A DNA stretch of 27,941 nt from Clostridium_AD sp937920395 (GCA_052274345.1 DAVZGP010000048.1:1-27941); one strand, 5' to 3'; shown: positions 15,785 through 25,083, numbered from the stretch's first letter. Translations and numbers: made by a program. The notes: generated by a model not told the origin, from the sequence alone.

Positions 15785-17314
15785 ATGTCGAAAAAACCAG
15801 TAATGTTAATGATTTTAGATGGATTTGGATTATCAAGTACAATAGAGGGAAATGCAGTAACTGCAGCAAATAAACCGAACTATGATAAATTAATAAAGAA
15901 ATATCCGAGCACAAAATTAACTGCAAGTGGTCTAGAAGTAGGACTTCCAGAGGGCCAAATGGGAAATTCAGAAGTTGGTCATTTAAATATAGGTGCTGGT
16001 AGAATTATATATCAAGCACTTACAAAAATAACAAAAGAAATTAAAGAAGGAGACTTCTTTCAGAATGTTGCTTTTAACAAAGCAATAGATAAAGCTATAA
16101 AGGCAAATTCTTCAATTCATCTTCTAGGATTACTTTCTGATGGAGGAGTTCACTCTCATATTGATCATTTGAAGGCTTTAATAAAGCTTGCAAAAGATAA
16201 AGGTGCTAAAAAAGTTTATGTTCATGCTTTCTTAGACGGTAGAGATGTACAACCAGGTTCAGCACTTAAATACATAGCAGAAATAGAAGAATATATGAAT
16301 GAAATAGGTCTTGGTAAAATTGCTACTATTTGTGGTAGATATTATGCTATGGATAGAGATAAAAGATGGGAAAGAGTAGAGCTTGCATATAATGCTATGG
16401 TTCTTTCTAAGGGTGAAAAAGACACTTCAGCACTCGAGGCAGTTAAAAAAGCAATGAATGATAACAAGACAGATGAATTTGTTCTTCCAACAGTTATAAT
16501 GGAAAATAATAAACCAGTTGCTGCTATAAGCAATAATGATACAGTAATATGTTTCAATTTTAGACCAGACAGAGCAAGAGAACTTACTCGTGCAATAAAT
16601 GATAAGGTGTTTGATGGCTTTAAAAGAGAAACACTAAAACTTAACTACGTATGTACTACTCAATATGATCTATCTATAGAAAATGTTGATGTTGCATATA
16701 CACCAGAAAGTTACACTAATACGCTTGGAGAATATGTAAGTAAAATGGGTAAAAAACAGTTAAGAATAGCTGAAACTGAAAAATATGCTCATATAACATT
16801 TTTCTTTAATGGCGGGGTTGAGGCTCCAAATCCTAATGAAGATAGAGCATTAATTCCATCACCAAAAGTTGCAACTTATGACTTGCAACCAGAAATGAGT
16901 GCCCGCGAGGTTACTACAGAGTTACTTAAAAGATTAGATACAGATGAGTATGATATGATTATACTTAACTATGCTAATCCAGACATGGTAGGTCATACAG
17001 GGGTTTTTGAAGCTGCTAAAAAGGCTATAGAAACAGTTGATGAATGTCTTGGAAAAGTTGTTGAGTCTGTTTTAGAAAAAGATGGTACTATATTTATAAC
17101 TGCAGATCATGGAAACTCAGAACAAATGATTGATTATTCTTCAGGTAAACCAATGACTGCACATACTACAAACTTAGTTCCATTCACATATGTATCAAAC
17201 CATAGTACAGATTTAAAAGAGAGCGGAATACTCGCAGATATTGCACCTACTATGCTACAAGTTATGGGACTCGATGTACCTAAAGAGATGACAGGGAAAT
17301 CATTAATTAAATAA
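15785..17314 (+). CDS. gpmI: 2,3-bisphosphoglycerate-independent phosphoglycerate mutase
   Basis: Mn-dependent enzyme of the alkaline phosphatase superfamily that converts 3- to 2-phosphoglycerate through a phosphoserine. Visible: LMILDGFGL at the N-terminus, the nucleophilic serine in GNSEVGHLNIGAGR, GVHSHIDHL, DGRDVQPGS, RYYAMDRDKRW, NPDMVGHTG and ADHGNSEQM. The natural start is ATG 15785 (509 aa); the upstream in-frame GTG at 15770 coincides with the GGGGGGA ribosome site. There is no sign of a cofactor-dependent mutase in the cluster, as is usual in clostridia. Confidence 0.96.
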   Translation: MSKKPVMLMILDGFGLSSTIEGNAVTAANKPNYDKLIKKYPSTKLTASGLEVGLPEGQMGNSEVGHLNIGAGRIIYQALTKITKEIKEGDFFQNVAFNKAIDKAIKANSSIHLLGLLSDGGVHSHIDHLKALIKLAKDKGAKKVYVHAFLDGRDVQPGSALKYIAEIEEYMNEIGLGKIATICGRYYAMDRDKRWERVELAYNAMVLSKGEKDTSALEAVKKAMNDNKTDEFVLPTVIMENNKPVAAISNNDTVICFNFRPDRARELTRAINDKVFDGFKRETLKLNYVCTTQYDLSIENVDVAYTPESYTNTLGEYVSKMGKKQLRIAETEKYAHITFFFNGGVEAPNPNEDRALIPSPKVATYDLQPEMSAREVTTELLKRLDTDEYDMIILNYANPDMVGHTGVFEAAKKAIETVDECLGKVVESVLEKDGTIFITADHGNSEQMIDYSSGKPMTAHTTNLVPFTYVSNHSTDLKESGILADIAPTMLQVMGLDVPKEMTGKSLIK

Positions 17315-17396
17315 TTTCATGAAGAGCTGGAATGTCGATAATGCATCTTCTTTGAAGCTGTTTCAGCGACCCAGGAGATGATTAATTTACATGAAA
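17315..17396 (+). ncRNA. Candidate structured RNA between gpmI and eno
   Basis: Nested complementary segments suggest one compact fold: TTTCATG (17315-17321) with CATGAAA (17390-17396), CTGG (17327-17330) with CCAG (17371-17374), GTCG (17334-17337) with CGAC (17367-17370). Inside are two small hairpins with TTT loops, CTTC/GAAG (17347-17357) and CTG/CAG (17358-17366). There is no T-run behind it, so it is not a normal terminator. It matches no riboswitch that I recognise. It could be a processing signal, a leader element for eno, or chance. Confidence 0.4.
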
Positions 17397-17511
17397 ATGA
17401 ATCAGTTTATTGTATTATCTATGTTTAGATTAAATTCTATTTAAATTTAGGATTATATTGATTTAACTTAGGTAATAATAATATAGATAAAAAATTTGGA
17501 GGTAAGATAAT

Positions 17512-18807
17512 ATGAAAAACTTTATTGAGATCATTGATATTTTTGCAAGACAAATTTTAGATTCAAGAGCATTTCCAACGGTTGAGGTTGAAGTAACACT
17601 CGAAGATGGAACAATAGCAAGAGCATCAGTACCATCAGGTGCTTCTACTGGTATATTTGAAGCAGTAGAATTAAGAGATGGAGATAAAGAAGTATACAAT
17701 GGTAAAGGAGTTCTAAAAGCTGTTAGTAATGTAAATAACATAATAGCAGATGAACTAGTTGGAATGAATGTATATGATCAGATAGCAATTGATAAAGCAA
17801 TGATAGCGCTTGACGGAACACCTAATAAGGCAAAACTTGGTGCTAATGCAATCCTTGGAGTATCACTTGCATGTGCAAGAGCTGCTGCTGAGTCATTAGG
17901 ACTTGGATTATATCAATATATTGGTGGAGTAAACGCTAAGGTTTTACCAGTTCCAATGATGAATATTTTAAATGGTGGAAGCCATGCTGATAATAATGTA
18001 GACCTTCAAGAGTTTATGGTTATGCCAGTAGGAGCTACTTCATTTAAAGAAGCTTTAAGAATGAGTGCAGAGGTTTATCATGCATTAAAAGCATTATTGA
18101 AAAGTAAGGGACTTTCTACTGGTGTTGGTGATGAAGGTGGATTTGCTCCAAACTTATCATCAAATGAAGAAGCTATAAAAATAATAGTAGAAGCTATAGA
18201 AAAAGCTGGTTTTGTTCCAGGAAAAGAAATGTTTATTGCACTTGATCCAGCAGCTTCTGAATTCTTTGAAGATGGTAAGTATAACTTAGCATCAGAGGGA
18301 AGAATACTTACTCCAGAACAAATGGCTGATTATTATGTAGAACTTGTTAACAAGTATCCAATAATCTCTATCGAAGATGGAATGGCTGAAGAAGATTGGG
18401 ATGGTTGGAAGTACTTAACAGATAAAATTGGAGATAAAATTCAATTAGTTGGTGATGATTTATTTGTAACTAATACAGATAGATTAAAAATGGGAATTGA
18501 TAAAAAAGTTGCAAATTCAATTCTTATAAAATTAAATCAAATAGGAACACTAACTGAAACATTGAATGCTATAGAAATGGCAGAGCGCGCAGGATATACT
18601 GCAGTAGTTTCTCATAGATCTGGAGAAACTGAAGATACAACAATCGCTGATTTAGTTGTAGCTATGAATGCAGGACAAATTAAAACTGGTGCTCCAGCTA
18701 GAAGTGAGAGAGTTTCTAAATATAATCAACTTTTAAGAATAGAAGAAGAATTGGCAGAATCGGCGCAGTACAGAGGATTAAAAGCATTCTATAATATAAA
18801 AAGATAG
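17512..18807 (+). CDS. eno: Enolase
   Basis: Dehydrates 2-phosphoglycerate to phosphoenolpyruvate, Mg-dependent. Active-site blocks: GGSHADNNVDLQEF, GVGDEGGFAPNL, metal ligands in ALDPAASEFF, SIEDGMAEEDWDGW and LVGDDLFVTN, Lys in LIKLNQIGT, and SHRSGETEDT. Near the N-terminus it reads LDSRAFPTVEVEV where most bacteria have LDSRGNPTVEV; clostridial enolases often differ here, so this is lineage flavour rather than a defect. 431 aa, complete. GGAGG precedes ATG. A structured gap separates it from gpmI and a terminator follows. Confidence 0.97.
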   Translation: MKNFIEIIDIFARQILDSRAFPTVEVEVTLEDGTIARASVPSGASTGIFEAVELRDGDKEVYNGKGVLKAVSNVNNIIADELVGMNVYDQIAIDKAMIALDGTPNKAKLGANAILGVSLACARAAAESLGLGLYQYIGGVNAKVLPVPMMNILNGGSHADNNVDLQEFMVMPVGATSFKEALRMSAEVYHALKALLKSKGLSTGVGDEGGFAPNLSSNEEAIKIIVEAIEKAGFVPGKEMFIALDPAASEFFEDGKYNLASEGRILTPEQMADYYVELVNKYPIISIEDGMAEEDWDGWKYLTDKIGDKIQLVGDDLFVTNTDRLKMGIDKKVANSILIKLNQIGTLTETLNAIEMAERAGYTAVVSHRSGETEDTTIADLVVAMNAGQIKTGAPARSERVSKYNQLLRIEEELAESAQYRGLKAFYNIKR

Positions 18808-18820
18808 TTGCTTTAAAATA

Positions 18821-18858
18821 GGAGTATAGTCTTTATGGCTATGCTCTTACTTTTTATT
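18821..18858 (+). terminator. Intrinsic terminator after eno
   Basis: GAGTATAG (18822-18829) pairs with CTATGCTC (18839-18846), one pair G-U, followed by TTACTTTTTATTT. It ends the glycolytic run, so secG probably has its own promoter in the AT-rich 190 bases that follow, where I could not fix a convincing -35/-10 pair. Confidence 0.75.
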
Positions 18859-19051
18859 TAAGCCAATGTGGATTTTTAAATGGAATTGTGTTAAAATTAA
18901 TTTAAAAATGTAGTTAAAAATATAATTATAAAAATATGTTTTCATATTGTTTTTCAACGATAATAGAGTAAGTAGATTAATTACAATCTATTGTAAGATA
19001 CCTTATATTATATTAAGATAGTCAAGTATTTAATGAACAGGGGGTGTATAC

Positions 19052-19282
19052 ATGCGTAGTTTTATAATATTTTTATTGGTTATATCGGCAATTGTTATAA
19101 TTGTCTCAGTTATGATGCAACCAAGTAAAACAGATGGACTAAGTGGCCTTATAGGAGGAACTTCCGAAACTTTTTTTGCGAAAAATAAAACCAAAACAGC
19201 TGAATCAGTTTTAGCACGAGTTACAGTAGTTTCTGCAATTTGTTTTACTATATGTATAGCGATGCTTAATATAGTAAAATAA
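19052..19282 (+). CDS. secG: Protein translocase subunit SecG
   Basis: Small subunit of the SecYEG channel in the cytoplasmic membrane. The 76 residues form two transmembrane helices (about 2-21 and 53-74) joined by a loop with the family-typical GLSGLIGGTSETFF. AGGGGGTG precedes ATG. secG follows eno in many clostridia. It has its own terminator. Confidence 0.93.
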   Translation: MRSFIIFLLVISAIVIIVSVMMQPSKTDGLSGLIGGTSETFFAKNKTKTAESVLARVTVVSAICFTICIAMLNIVK

Positions 19283-19310
19283 TATAATTAATCATATTTT
19301 AGACTTTACA

Positions 19311-19349
19311 GCAGTTTATTTAAATTATTTTAATAAACTGCATTTTTTT
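19311..19349 (+). terminator. Intrinsic terminator after secG
   Basis: GCAGTTTATT (19311-19320) pairs perfectly with AATAAACTGC (19332-19341), followed by ATTTTTTT. Confidence 0.88.
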
Positions 19350-19449
19350 ATATTATAAAAAGTTGTTGTAGTAAAAAATATTTAGTACAAAAGTGGTATA
19401 TATGATAAAATTATTTAAAGTAGTCTATGATTATTAGAGGTGAAGGATG

Positions 19450-19752
19450 ATGAGTGAATATAGTTCGAAATTAGAAAGTAAGGATATGGATTTTCTTTTT
19501 GAGGGTATTTTAAGCCTTGAAACAAAGGAAGAGTGTTATAGATTTTTTGAGGATATATGTACTATAAATGAAATAAAAGCATTTGAACAAAGATTTCAAG
19601 TAGCAATGATGCTTGCAAATAAAAGTACATATATTGAGATTGCTGGTGCTACAGGCGCAAGTACTGCAACAATTAGTAGAATTAATAGAGCATTAAATTA
19701 TGGAAGCGATGGATATAAACTTATATTAGCACGTTTGAAATCAAAGAAATAA
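19450..19752 (+). CDS. YerC/YecD-type TrpR-like DNA-binding protein
   Basis: A 100-aa all-helical protein of the TrpR superfamily. The helix-turn-helix lies around residues 55-85: TYIEIAGATGASTATISRINRAL. The stretch CTINEIKAFEQRFQVAMML is characteristic of YerC proteins, which lack the tryptophan-binding role of E. coli TrpR; the regulated genes are unknown to me. In Firmicutes it commonly lies just upstream of pcrA, as here. ATG 19450 is 6 bases after AGGTGA; ATG 19447 is only 3 bases away and less likely. Confidence 0.85.
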   Translation: MSEYSSKLESKDMDFLFEGILSLETKEECYRFFEDICTINEIKAFEQRFQVAMMLANKSTYIEIAGATGASTATISRINRALNYGSDGYKLILARLKSKK

Positions 19753-19772
19753 GTATATATATATATAAAGAG

Positions 19773-19843
19773 GACGGTTAAATATATATTCACTCAGTAA
19801 TTAGCAGTAAAAGAGTGATATTAAGTAACCGTCTATATTTTTT
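19773..19843 (+). terminator. Long hairpin terminator after the yerC-like gene
   Basis: GACGGTTA (19773-19780) pairs with TAACCGTC (19826-19833). An inner TATTCACTC/GAGTGATA stem extends it, and TATATTTTTTAT follows. It separates the TrpR-like gene from pcrA. Confidence 0.8.
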
Positions 19844-19981
19844 ATAGTGGTTAAGTTCTTGCACAATGTGATATAATTATAGGTACATTTATGTCTTAAA
19901 GCAGAGTGACAAAAAAGTTAGATAGATCTAAAATAATACTAGGTGTCTCTAGCATTAATATAATATATAAGGAGTGGTTTC

Positions 19982-22261
19982 ATGGATTTAAAAAGTTTGT
20001 TAAACAAAGAGCAATGTGAGGCTGCAATAACAGTTGATGGTCCATTGTTAATACTAGCAGGGGCTGGCTCTGGAAAAACTAGAGTTTTGACTTATAGAAT
20101 TGCACATATGATTCAAGATTTAAATATATATCCATCACAAATTTTATCTATAACATTTACTAATAAAGCAGCGGGCGAAATGAAGGATAGGGTACGGTCG
20201 CTTGTAGGAAATATAGCAGATAATATGTGGATTTCTACATTTCATTCTAGTTGTGTTAGAATTCTAAGACGGGAAATAGATAAAATAGGATATAATAAAA
20301 ATTTTACTATATATGATAGTTATGATCAAAAAAGTTTAATTAAACAGTGCATGAAAGAAATTGATATAAATGATAAGGATTTAACAGATTCAGAAATATT
20401 AAACAAAATATCAAGTGCTAAGAATGAACTTATTTCTGCTGATAAATTTAAAAAAGAAAATGAGAGTGATCATAGAAAAAATAAAGTAGCTGATGTATAT
20501 CTTCTTTATCAAAAAAAGCTAAAGGGTAATAATGCGCTCGATTTTGATGATTTGATATTTAAGGCTGTTGAACTATTAAAAAATAATAAGGATGTTTTGG
20601 ACTTTTATCATTCGAAGTTTAAGTATATTATGGTGGATGAGTATCAAGACACAAATAAGGCACAGTATGAGCTTATAAAACTTTTAGTAGATGGACGCGA
20701 GAATATATGTGTAGTTGGAGACGATGATCAATGCATATATGCTTGGAGAGGCGCGGATGTAACCAACATATTAGACTTTGAAAAAGATTATCCAAAAGCA
20801 AAGGTTGTAAAACTTGAGCAAAATTATAGATCAAAGGGTAATATACTTAAGGCGGCTAATGAAGTCATAAAAAACAATTCTCAAAGAAAAGATAAGGCAC
20901 TCAGAACTGAAAAAGAAAATGGCGATAAAATAAATTTATATAGAGCATTTACAGATAGAGATGAAGCAAACTTTGTGTCAAATCAGATTAAAACAATGAT
21001 GGCAGATGGAAATAGAAGTTATAAAGACTTTGCAATTTTATATAGGATGAATTCTCAATCACGTATTTTTGAGGAAAGTTTCAGAAAACATTTAATCCCA
21101 TACAAGATAGTTGGAGGATTAAAGTTTTATGATAGAAAAGAAATAAAGGATATAATGGCATATTTAAAGCTTATTAATAATCCGCTTGATGATATTGCCT
21201 TAAAGAGAATTATAAATGTACCTAAAAGAAATATAGGTGATGCAACTATTCAAAAAATTCAAGAATTTGCGAATGGTATAGATCAATGTTTGTATAGTGC
21301 GATTTTAGATGTGGAGTATATACCTACACTTACAACTAGAAATAAATCATCTATAAGTAAATTTGTAAGTCTTATGAATAACTTTATGGCTAAAAATGAA
21401 GAGGTTACAGTATCTCAGCTTATTAAGACTATAATTGAAGATACAGGATATCTAAAGCAACTCGAAAACTCTAAGGAACCAGAAGATGAAAGTAGAGTTG
21501 AAAATATAAAGGAATTAGTATCGGATGCTGTAGAGTTTGAAAGGACTTCAGAAGACAAATCACTCTTAACATTTTTGGAAGGGGTAAGTTTAGGCTCAAC
21601 CACTGATGATCCTGATGAAACTATTGATACATCAGCAATGATGACGGTTCATAGTGCTAAGGGGTTAGAGTTTCCAGTAGTATTTATGGTAGGCATGGAA
21701 AATGGAATATTTCCAGGTATGTCCTCCATTAATAATCCAACTGAAATGGAAGAGTCAAGGCGTTTGTGTTATGTTGCAATAACAAGGGCTGAAGAAAAAC
21801 TATATATAACTTCTGCAGAAAGTAGAATGGTATTTGGTAGAAATGTAAGCTATCAACCATCTGATTTTATTAGTGAAATTTCTCCAGATTTAAAAGAAAT
21901 CATAGGTGGTGCTAAAAATAGGACTACGCAGGTGCTAAAGAGAAAAAATGCAAAGAATTCGCAAAGATATAATCCACATGGTCTCTTAAGTAAAACTGCG
22001 CCACAAGACTATGTTTCAGCTACGGCACATGGGGACAATTCAGGTCAGCAAAGTATTAATAGGGAGAATGTTATTAATAATGGCATGAGGAACATAGGTA
22101 GCGAAGCTACAGTAGGTAGAAAAGTTAGGCATACTAAATTTGGAGTAGGTACAATAGTATCAAAGTCCAGTTCAAATGGTGATACTTTAATTTCAATAGC
22201 ATTTGATAACATGGGAATAAAAAAATTGATGTTAGGTAAGGCACCACTAGAAATGTTATAA
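19982..22261 (+). CDS. pcrA: ATP-dependent DNA helicase PcrA (UvrD family)
   Basis: Superfamily 1A 3'-5' helicase acting in nucleotide excision repair, rolling-circle replication and removal of recombinase filaments. All helicase motifs are in place: Walker A GAGSGKTR near residue 30, TFTNKAAGEM, DDLI, Walker B VDEYQDTNKAQYEL, GDDDQCIYAWRGAD, QNYRS, TVHSAKGLEFPVVF and YVAITRAEEKLY. The last 60 residues (VRHTKFGVGTIVS) are the Tudor-like tail that binds RNA polymerase in PcrA. 759 aa, AAGGAGTG before ATG. Confidence 0.96.
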   Translation: MDLKSLLNKEQCEAAITVDGPLLILAGAGSGKTRVLTYRIAHMIQDLNIYPSQILSITFTNKAAGEMKDRVRSLVGNIADNMWISTFHSSCVRILRREIDKIGYNKNFTIYDSYDQKSLIKQCMKEIDINDKDLTDSEILNKISSAKNELISADKFKKENESDHRKNKVADVYLLYQKKLKGNNALDFDDLIFKAVELLKNNKDVLDFYHSKFKYIMVDEYQDTNKAQYELIKLLVDGRENICVVGDDDQCIYAWRGADVTNILDFEKDYPKAKVVKLEQNYRSKGNILKAANEVIKNNSQRKDKALRTEKENGDKINLYRAFTDRDEANFVSNQIKTMMADGNRSYKDFAILYRMNSQSRIFEESFRKHLIPYKIVGGLKFYDRKEIKDIMAYLKLINNPLDDIALKRIINVPKRNIGDATIQKIQEFANGIDQCLYSAILDVEYIPTLTTRNKSSISKFVSLMNNFMAKNEEVTVSQLIKTIIEDTGYLKQLENSKEPEDESRVENIKELVSDAVEFERTSEDKSLLTFLEGVSLGSTTDDPDETIDTSAMMTVHSAKGLEFPVVFMVGMENGIFPGMSSINNPTEMEESRRLCYVAITRAEEKLYITSAESRMVFGRNVSYQPSDFISEISPDLKEIIGGAKNRTTQVLKRKNAKNSQRYNPHGLLSKTAPQDYVSATAHGDNSGQQSINRENVINNGMRNIGSEATVGRKVRHTKFGVGTIVSKSSSNGDTLISIAFDNMGIKKLMLGKAPLEML

Positions 22262-22312
22262 GATTTGTTAAAAGAGGACTATTATTTGGATAGTAATTAT
22301 TTGAATGTAGTA

Positions 22313-22370
22313 TAGGCATTTTGGGTAAAATAGCTAGTGAGAATGCTAGTAATTTTATTCAAAAGGCCTA
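22313..22370 (+). other. Long imperfect hairpin between pcrA and ligA
   Basis: About 24 pairs: TAGGC with GCCTA, TTTTG with CAAAA, two G-U pairs, TAAAAT with ATTTTA, and CTAG with CTAG around an 8-base loop (22338-22345). The G-U pairs fit an RNA on the plus strand better than a DNA palindrome. No T-run follows, so it is not a classic terminator. It may protect the pcrA mRNA end or be a small repeat element. Confidence 0.5.
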
Positions 22371-22463
22371 AAAGTTGTGTGTTATCTTTTGTAAATGGTG
22401 TAGATTATAAATAGTAATGATTTTAAATTAAAACAGCTTCTAGAGGTATAGAGGAGTAATGAT

Positions 22464-24461
22464 ATGATGAATGAAGAAGATAGACTTAATAAAATTAAAG
22501 GTATAATTAATTATCATAGTGATAGATATTACAATCAGGATAATCCAGAAATATCAGATTATGAATACGATCAAATGATGTTAGAACTTAAAGAGATAGA
22601 AAAAGAGCATCCAGAACTTATTACCTTAGATTCTCCAACTCAAAGAGTAGGTGGAAGTGCTAAAAGGAAAGGTGGGGTACTCGTAAAACATAATGTTCCA
22701 ATGCTCAGTTTGCAAGACGTATTTACAAAAGAAGATGTATATAATTATGTAAATAAAATGATTGAGGAACTGGATAATCCGACATTTGTTATTGAATTTA
22801 AAATTGATGGTTTATCAATGGCCCTTCGCTATGTAGATGGAAACTTAACTGTAGCTGTTACTAGGGGTGACGGAATTATTCAAGGCGAGGATGTCACTGA
22901 AAATGCTAAAGTAATTAAGGATGTCGTTAAGAAACTTAAAGAGAAAGTACCATATTTAGAAATTCGTGGTGAAGTATATATGTCAAACGATGCGTTTGAT
23001 AAAATTAATGAACAACAAGAGTTATTAGGAAAAAAGGTGTTTGCAAATCCAAGGAACTGTGCTGCGGGTACATTAAGGCAGTTAGATAGTAAGATAACAA
23101 AAGAGAGAGGAATATCTCTATTCATTTTTAATATTCAAGATATTAAAGGAATTGAATTTAAAACACATACCGAGGGTTATGAATGGTTGAAAAAGCAGGG
23201 AATAAAGGTCATTGAGAATTATGTGAAATGTAAAACAGCTGATGAAGTGTGGAGTGCTATTCAAGCTATAGGAGAGGAAAGAGGAAACCTCGCATACGAT
23301 ATTGACGGAGTTGTTATAAAAATCAATAATTTGGAAGATAGAAGAGAACTGGGAAATACTTCAAAGGTTCCGAAATGGGCTATAGCTTATAAATTTCCTC
23401 CAGAAGAAAAAGAAACGAAATTACTTGATATTGAAGTATCGGTAGGAAGAACAGGTAGAATTACGCCTACAGCAATATTTCAACCGATTCGGTTGTGTGG
23501 AACATCTGTGTCAAGAGCAATCCTTCACAATCAAGATTTTATAGATGATTTAGATATAAGGATTGGAGACATAATTGTTGTATATAAGTCAGGAGAGATT
23601 ATACCAAAAATTAAGTCTGTGGTGAAAGAAAAACGTATTGAGGAATTAGATAAATTTAAAATTCCTGAAATTTGTCCAGTTTGTGGAACACCTACTGTTC
23701 GCGTAAAAGATACTGCTGATATCAAATGTATAAACCCTAACTGTTTGGCTCAATTAGAAAGACGTATCATTAATTTTGTAGGTAGGACTGCGATGGACAT
23801 AAAAGGTTTTGGTAGCGCATATGTTAAGGAACTTATTCGATTGAAATACATCAAAGACATTGCAGATATATATTCCTTGTCTAATCATCGGAGCGAACTT
23901 ATTGAGAAGGGTATAATTGGAAAAGAAAAAAATACAGATAAGTTACTAGAGGCTATAGAAAAGTCAAAGGGAAATGAAGCACATCTGCTACTTACAGGAC
24001 TTGGAATTCCGAATATTGGAAAGGTAGCAGCGAAAAGTATAATGAAGCATTATAAATCAATTGAAGACTTACAAAATACGTCTTTAGAAGAGCTACAAGA
24101 TGTTTCTGATATAGGTGAAATAAGTGGCTTATGTATATTGAAATTTTTCCAAGACAATAAAAATAAAGAAGTAATAACCAGACTTAAAGATTATGGAGTT
24201 AATATGGCTGTAGAGGAAGTCAGTAAGGGCGATGATAAGTTTAATGGACTAACTTTCGTTGTAACTGGAACATTAGCTACAATAGGCAGAAGTGAGGCCA
24301 CAGAAATGATAGAAAGTCATGGCGGAAAGGTATCAGGCTCCGTTTCTAAAAAAACAAATTACGTGTTAGCAGGAGAAAATGCGGGAAGCAAACTTACCAA
24401 AGCGCGCGAACTAGGAATTGTTGTTATATCTGAAGACGAATTAATAAATATGTTAAAATAA
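22464..24461 (+). CDS. ligA: NAD-dependent DNA ligase LigA
   Basis: Seals nicks using NAD as adenylate donor; the essential bacterial replication and repair ligase. The adenylated lysine is Lys113 in EFKIDGLSM. The order is the Ia domain (HSDRYYNQDNPEISDYEYD), nucleotidyltransferase, OB fold, the four-Cys zinc finger CPVCGT...CINPNC, helix-hairpin-helix repeats and a C-terminal BRCT domain (FNGLTFVVTGTL onward). 665 aa, complete. AGGAG is 7 bases before ATG. It follows pcrA by about 200 bases, the common Firmicutes order. Confidence 0.97.
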   Translation: MMNEEDRLNKIKGIINYHSDRYYNQDNPEISDYEYDQMMLELKEIEKEHPELITLDSPTQRVGGSAKRKGGVLVKHNVPMLSLQDVFTKEDVYNYVNKMIEELDNPTFVIEFKIDGLSMALRYVDGNLTVAVTRGDGIIQGEDVTENAKVIKDVVKKLKEKVPYLEIRGEVYMSNDAFDKINEQQELLGKKVFANPRNCAAGTLRQLDSKITKERGISLFIFNIQDIKGIEFKTHTEGYEWLKKQGIKVIENYVKCKTADEVWSAIQAIGEERGNLAYDIDGVVIKINNLEDRRELGNTSKVPKWAIAYKFPPEEKETKLLDIEVSVGRTGRITPTAIFQPIRLCGTSVSRAILHNQDFIDDLDIRIGDIIVVYKSGEIIPKIKSVVKEKRIEELDKFKIPEICPVCGTPTVRVKDTADIKCINPNCLAQLERRIINFVGRTAMDIKGFGSAYVKELIRLKYIKDIADIYSLSNHRSELIEKGIIGKEKNTDKLLEAIEKSKGNEAHLLLTGLGIPNIGKVAAKSIMKHYKSIEDLQNTSLEELQDVSDIGEISGLCILKFFQDNKNKEVITRLKDYGVNMAVEEVSKGDDKFNGLTFVVTGTLATIGRSEATEMIESHGGKVSGSVSKKTNYVLAGENAGSKLTKARELGIVVISEDELINMLK

Positions 24462-24550
24462 ATTACATGTTGTTTTTTTTGTTTATATAGTAGTATTTAC
24501 CAATAATTTTCATTAGATTTTCATATAAATAAAAAAATTTTTTAAATGTA

Positions 24551-24603
24551 TTGATATTATTTATTATTTGTATCATAATATATGGATATAACAATATTAA
24601 TAT
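24551..24603 (+). promoter_or_regulatory. Promoter and possible operator of the arsR-type gene
   Basis: TTGATA (24551-24556), 17 bases, CATAAT (24574-24579) is a good housekeeping promoter. Shortly downstream ATATTAATAT (24594-24603) is a perfect palindrome containing the same 7-base half-sites (TTAATAT/ATATTAA) as the dyad at the next promoter, 25064-25083. The DNA is so AT-rich that the shared half-site is only suggestive. Confidence 0.55.
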
Positions 24604-24632
24604 GAAAATATATATAGAAAGAGGTAAATATT

Positions 24633-24920
24633 ATGGAAAAGGATTATATGGAATATAATGAAATTGCAGAGATGCTTAAGATATTAGCCCATCCAGTAAG
24701 ACTTTGTATTATTAATGGATTACTCGGAAAAGGAACATGTAATGTAAGTCACATGCAAGATTGTTTGGGTATTCCACAATCTACCTTATCTCAACATTTA
24801 CAAAAATTAAGAATGGCAAAAATAATTGTAGGCGAAAGAAATGGTCTAGAGATCAATTATAGAATTTGTAATGATGAGGTTCGGGAATTAGTTGAGTTTC
24901 TTTTTAAAAATAAAGTTTAA
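24633..24920 (+). CDS. ArsR/SmtB-family transcriptional repressor, putative sulfur sensor
   Basis: A 95-aa winged-helix dimer-type regulator: ILAHPVRLCIINGLL is the family signature, and LGIPQSTLSQHLQKLRMAKII is the recognition helix region, followed by the beta wing. It has four cysteines (25, 36, 44, 79) and no CxC or other classic metal box. Persulfide-sensing members of this family (SqrR, BigR) use a Cys pair, and this gene stands just before a CoA-disulfide reductase/rhodanese/TusA/DsrE fusion, so sensing of reactive sulfur is a reasonable inference. A metal or other thiol signal cannot be excluded. Confidence 0.85.
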   Translation: MEKDYMEYNEIAEMLKILAHPVRLCIINGLLGKGTCNVSHMQDCLGIPQSTLSQHLQKLRMAKIIVGERNGLEINYRICNDEVRELVEFLFKNKV

Positions 24921-24956
24921 TATTAATGTGAGTTTAAATTAAATATAATAAATATA

Positions 24957-24994
24957 GTGATACACGAATAACTTTCGTGTATCATTTTTTATTA
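24957..24994 (+). terminator. Intrinsic terminator after the arsR-type gene
   Basis: GTGATACACGA pairs with TTCGTGTATCA across a short loop and is followed by TTTTTTATT. It separates the regulator from the fusion gene, which therefore needs its own promoter. Confidence 0.85.
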
Positions 24995-25034
24995 ACGGCT
25001 GGAAAATAAATATTTAATTAAATTGAAATATCTA

Positions 25035-25083
25035 TTGCTTTTTATTTTACATGTGTTATTATATTAATATATCGTAATATTAA
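25035..25083 (+). promoter_or_regulatory. Promoter and dyad operator of the CoA-disulfide reductase fusion gene
   Basis: TTGCTT (25035-25040), 16 bases, TATTAT (25057-25062) is a likely promoter. Immediately downstream, TTAATAT (25064-25070), six bases, ATATTAA (25077-25083) is a perfect inverted repeat that would cover the transcription start, a classic repressor position. The ArsR-type protein encoded upstream is the obvious candidate. The leader to the start codon is about 130 bases; I see no riboswitch in it. Confidence 0.55.

Noticed and set aside
17512..18807. Defective enolase because of LDSRAFPTVEV
   Set aside because: All active-site residues are present and clostridial enolases often vary at this position.
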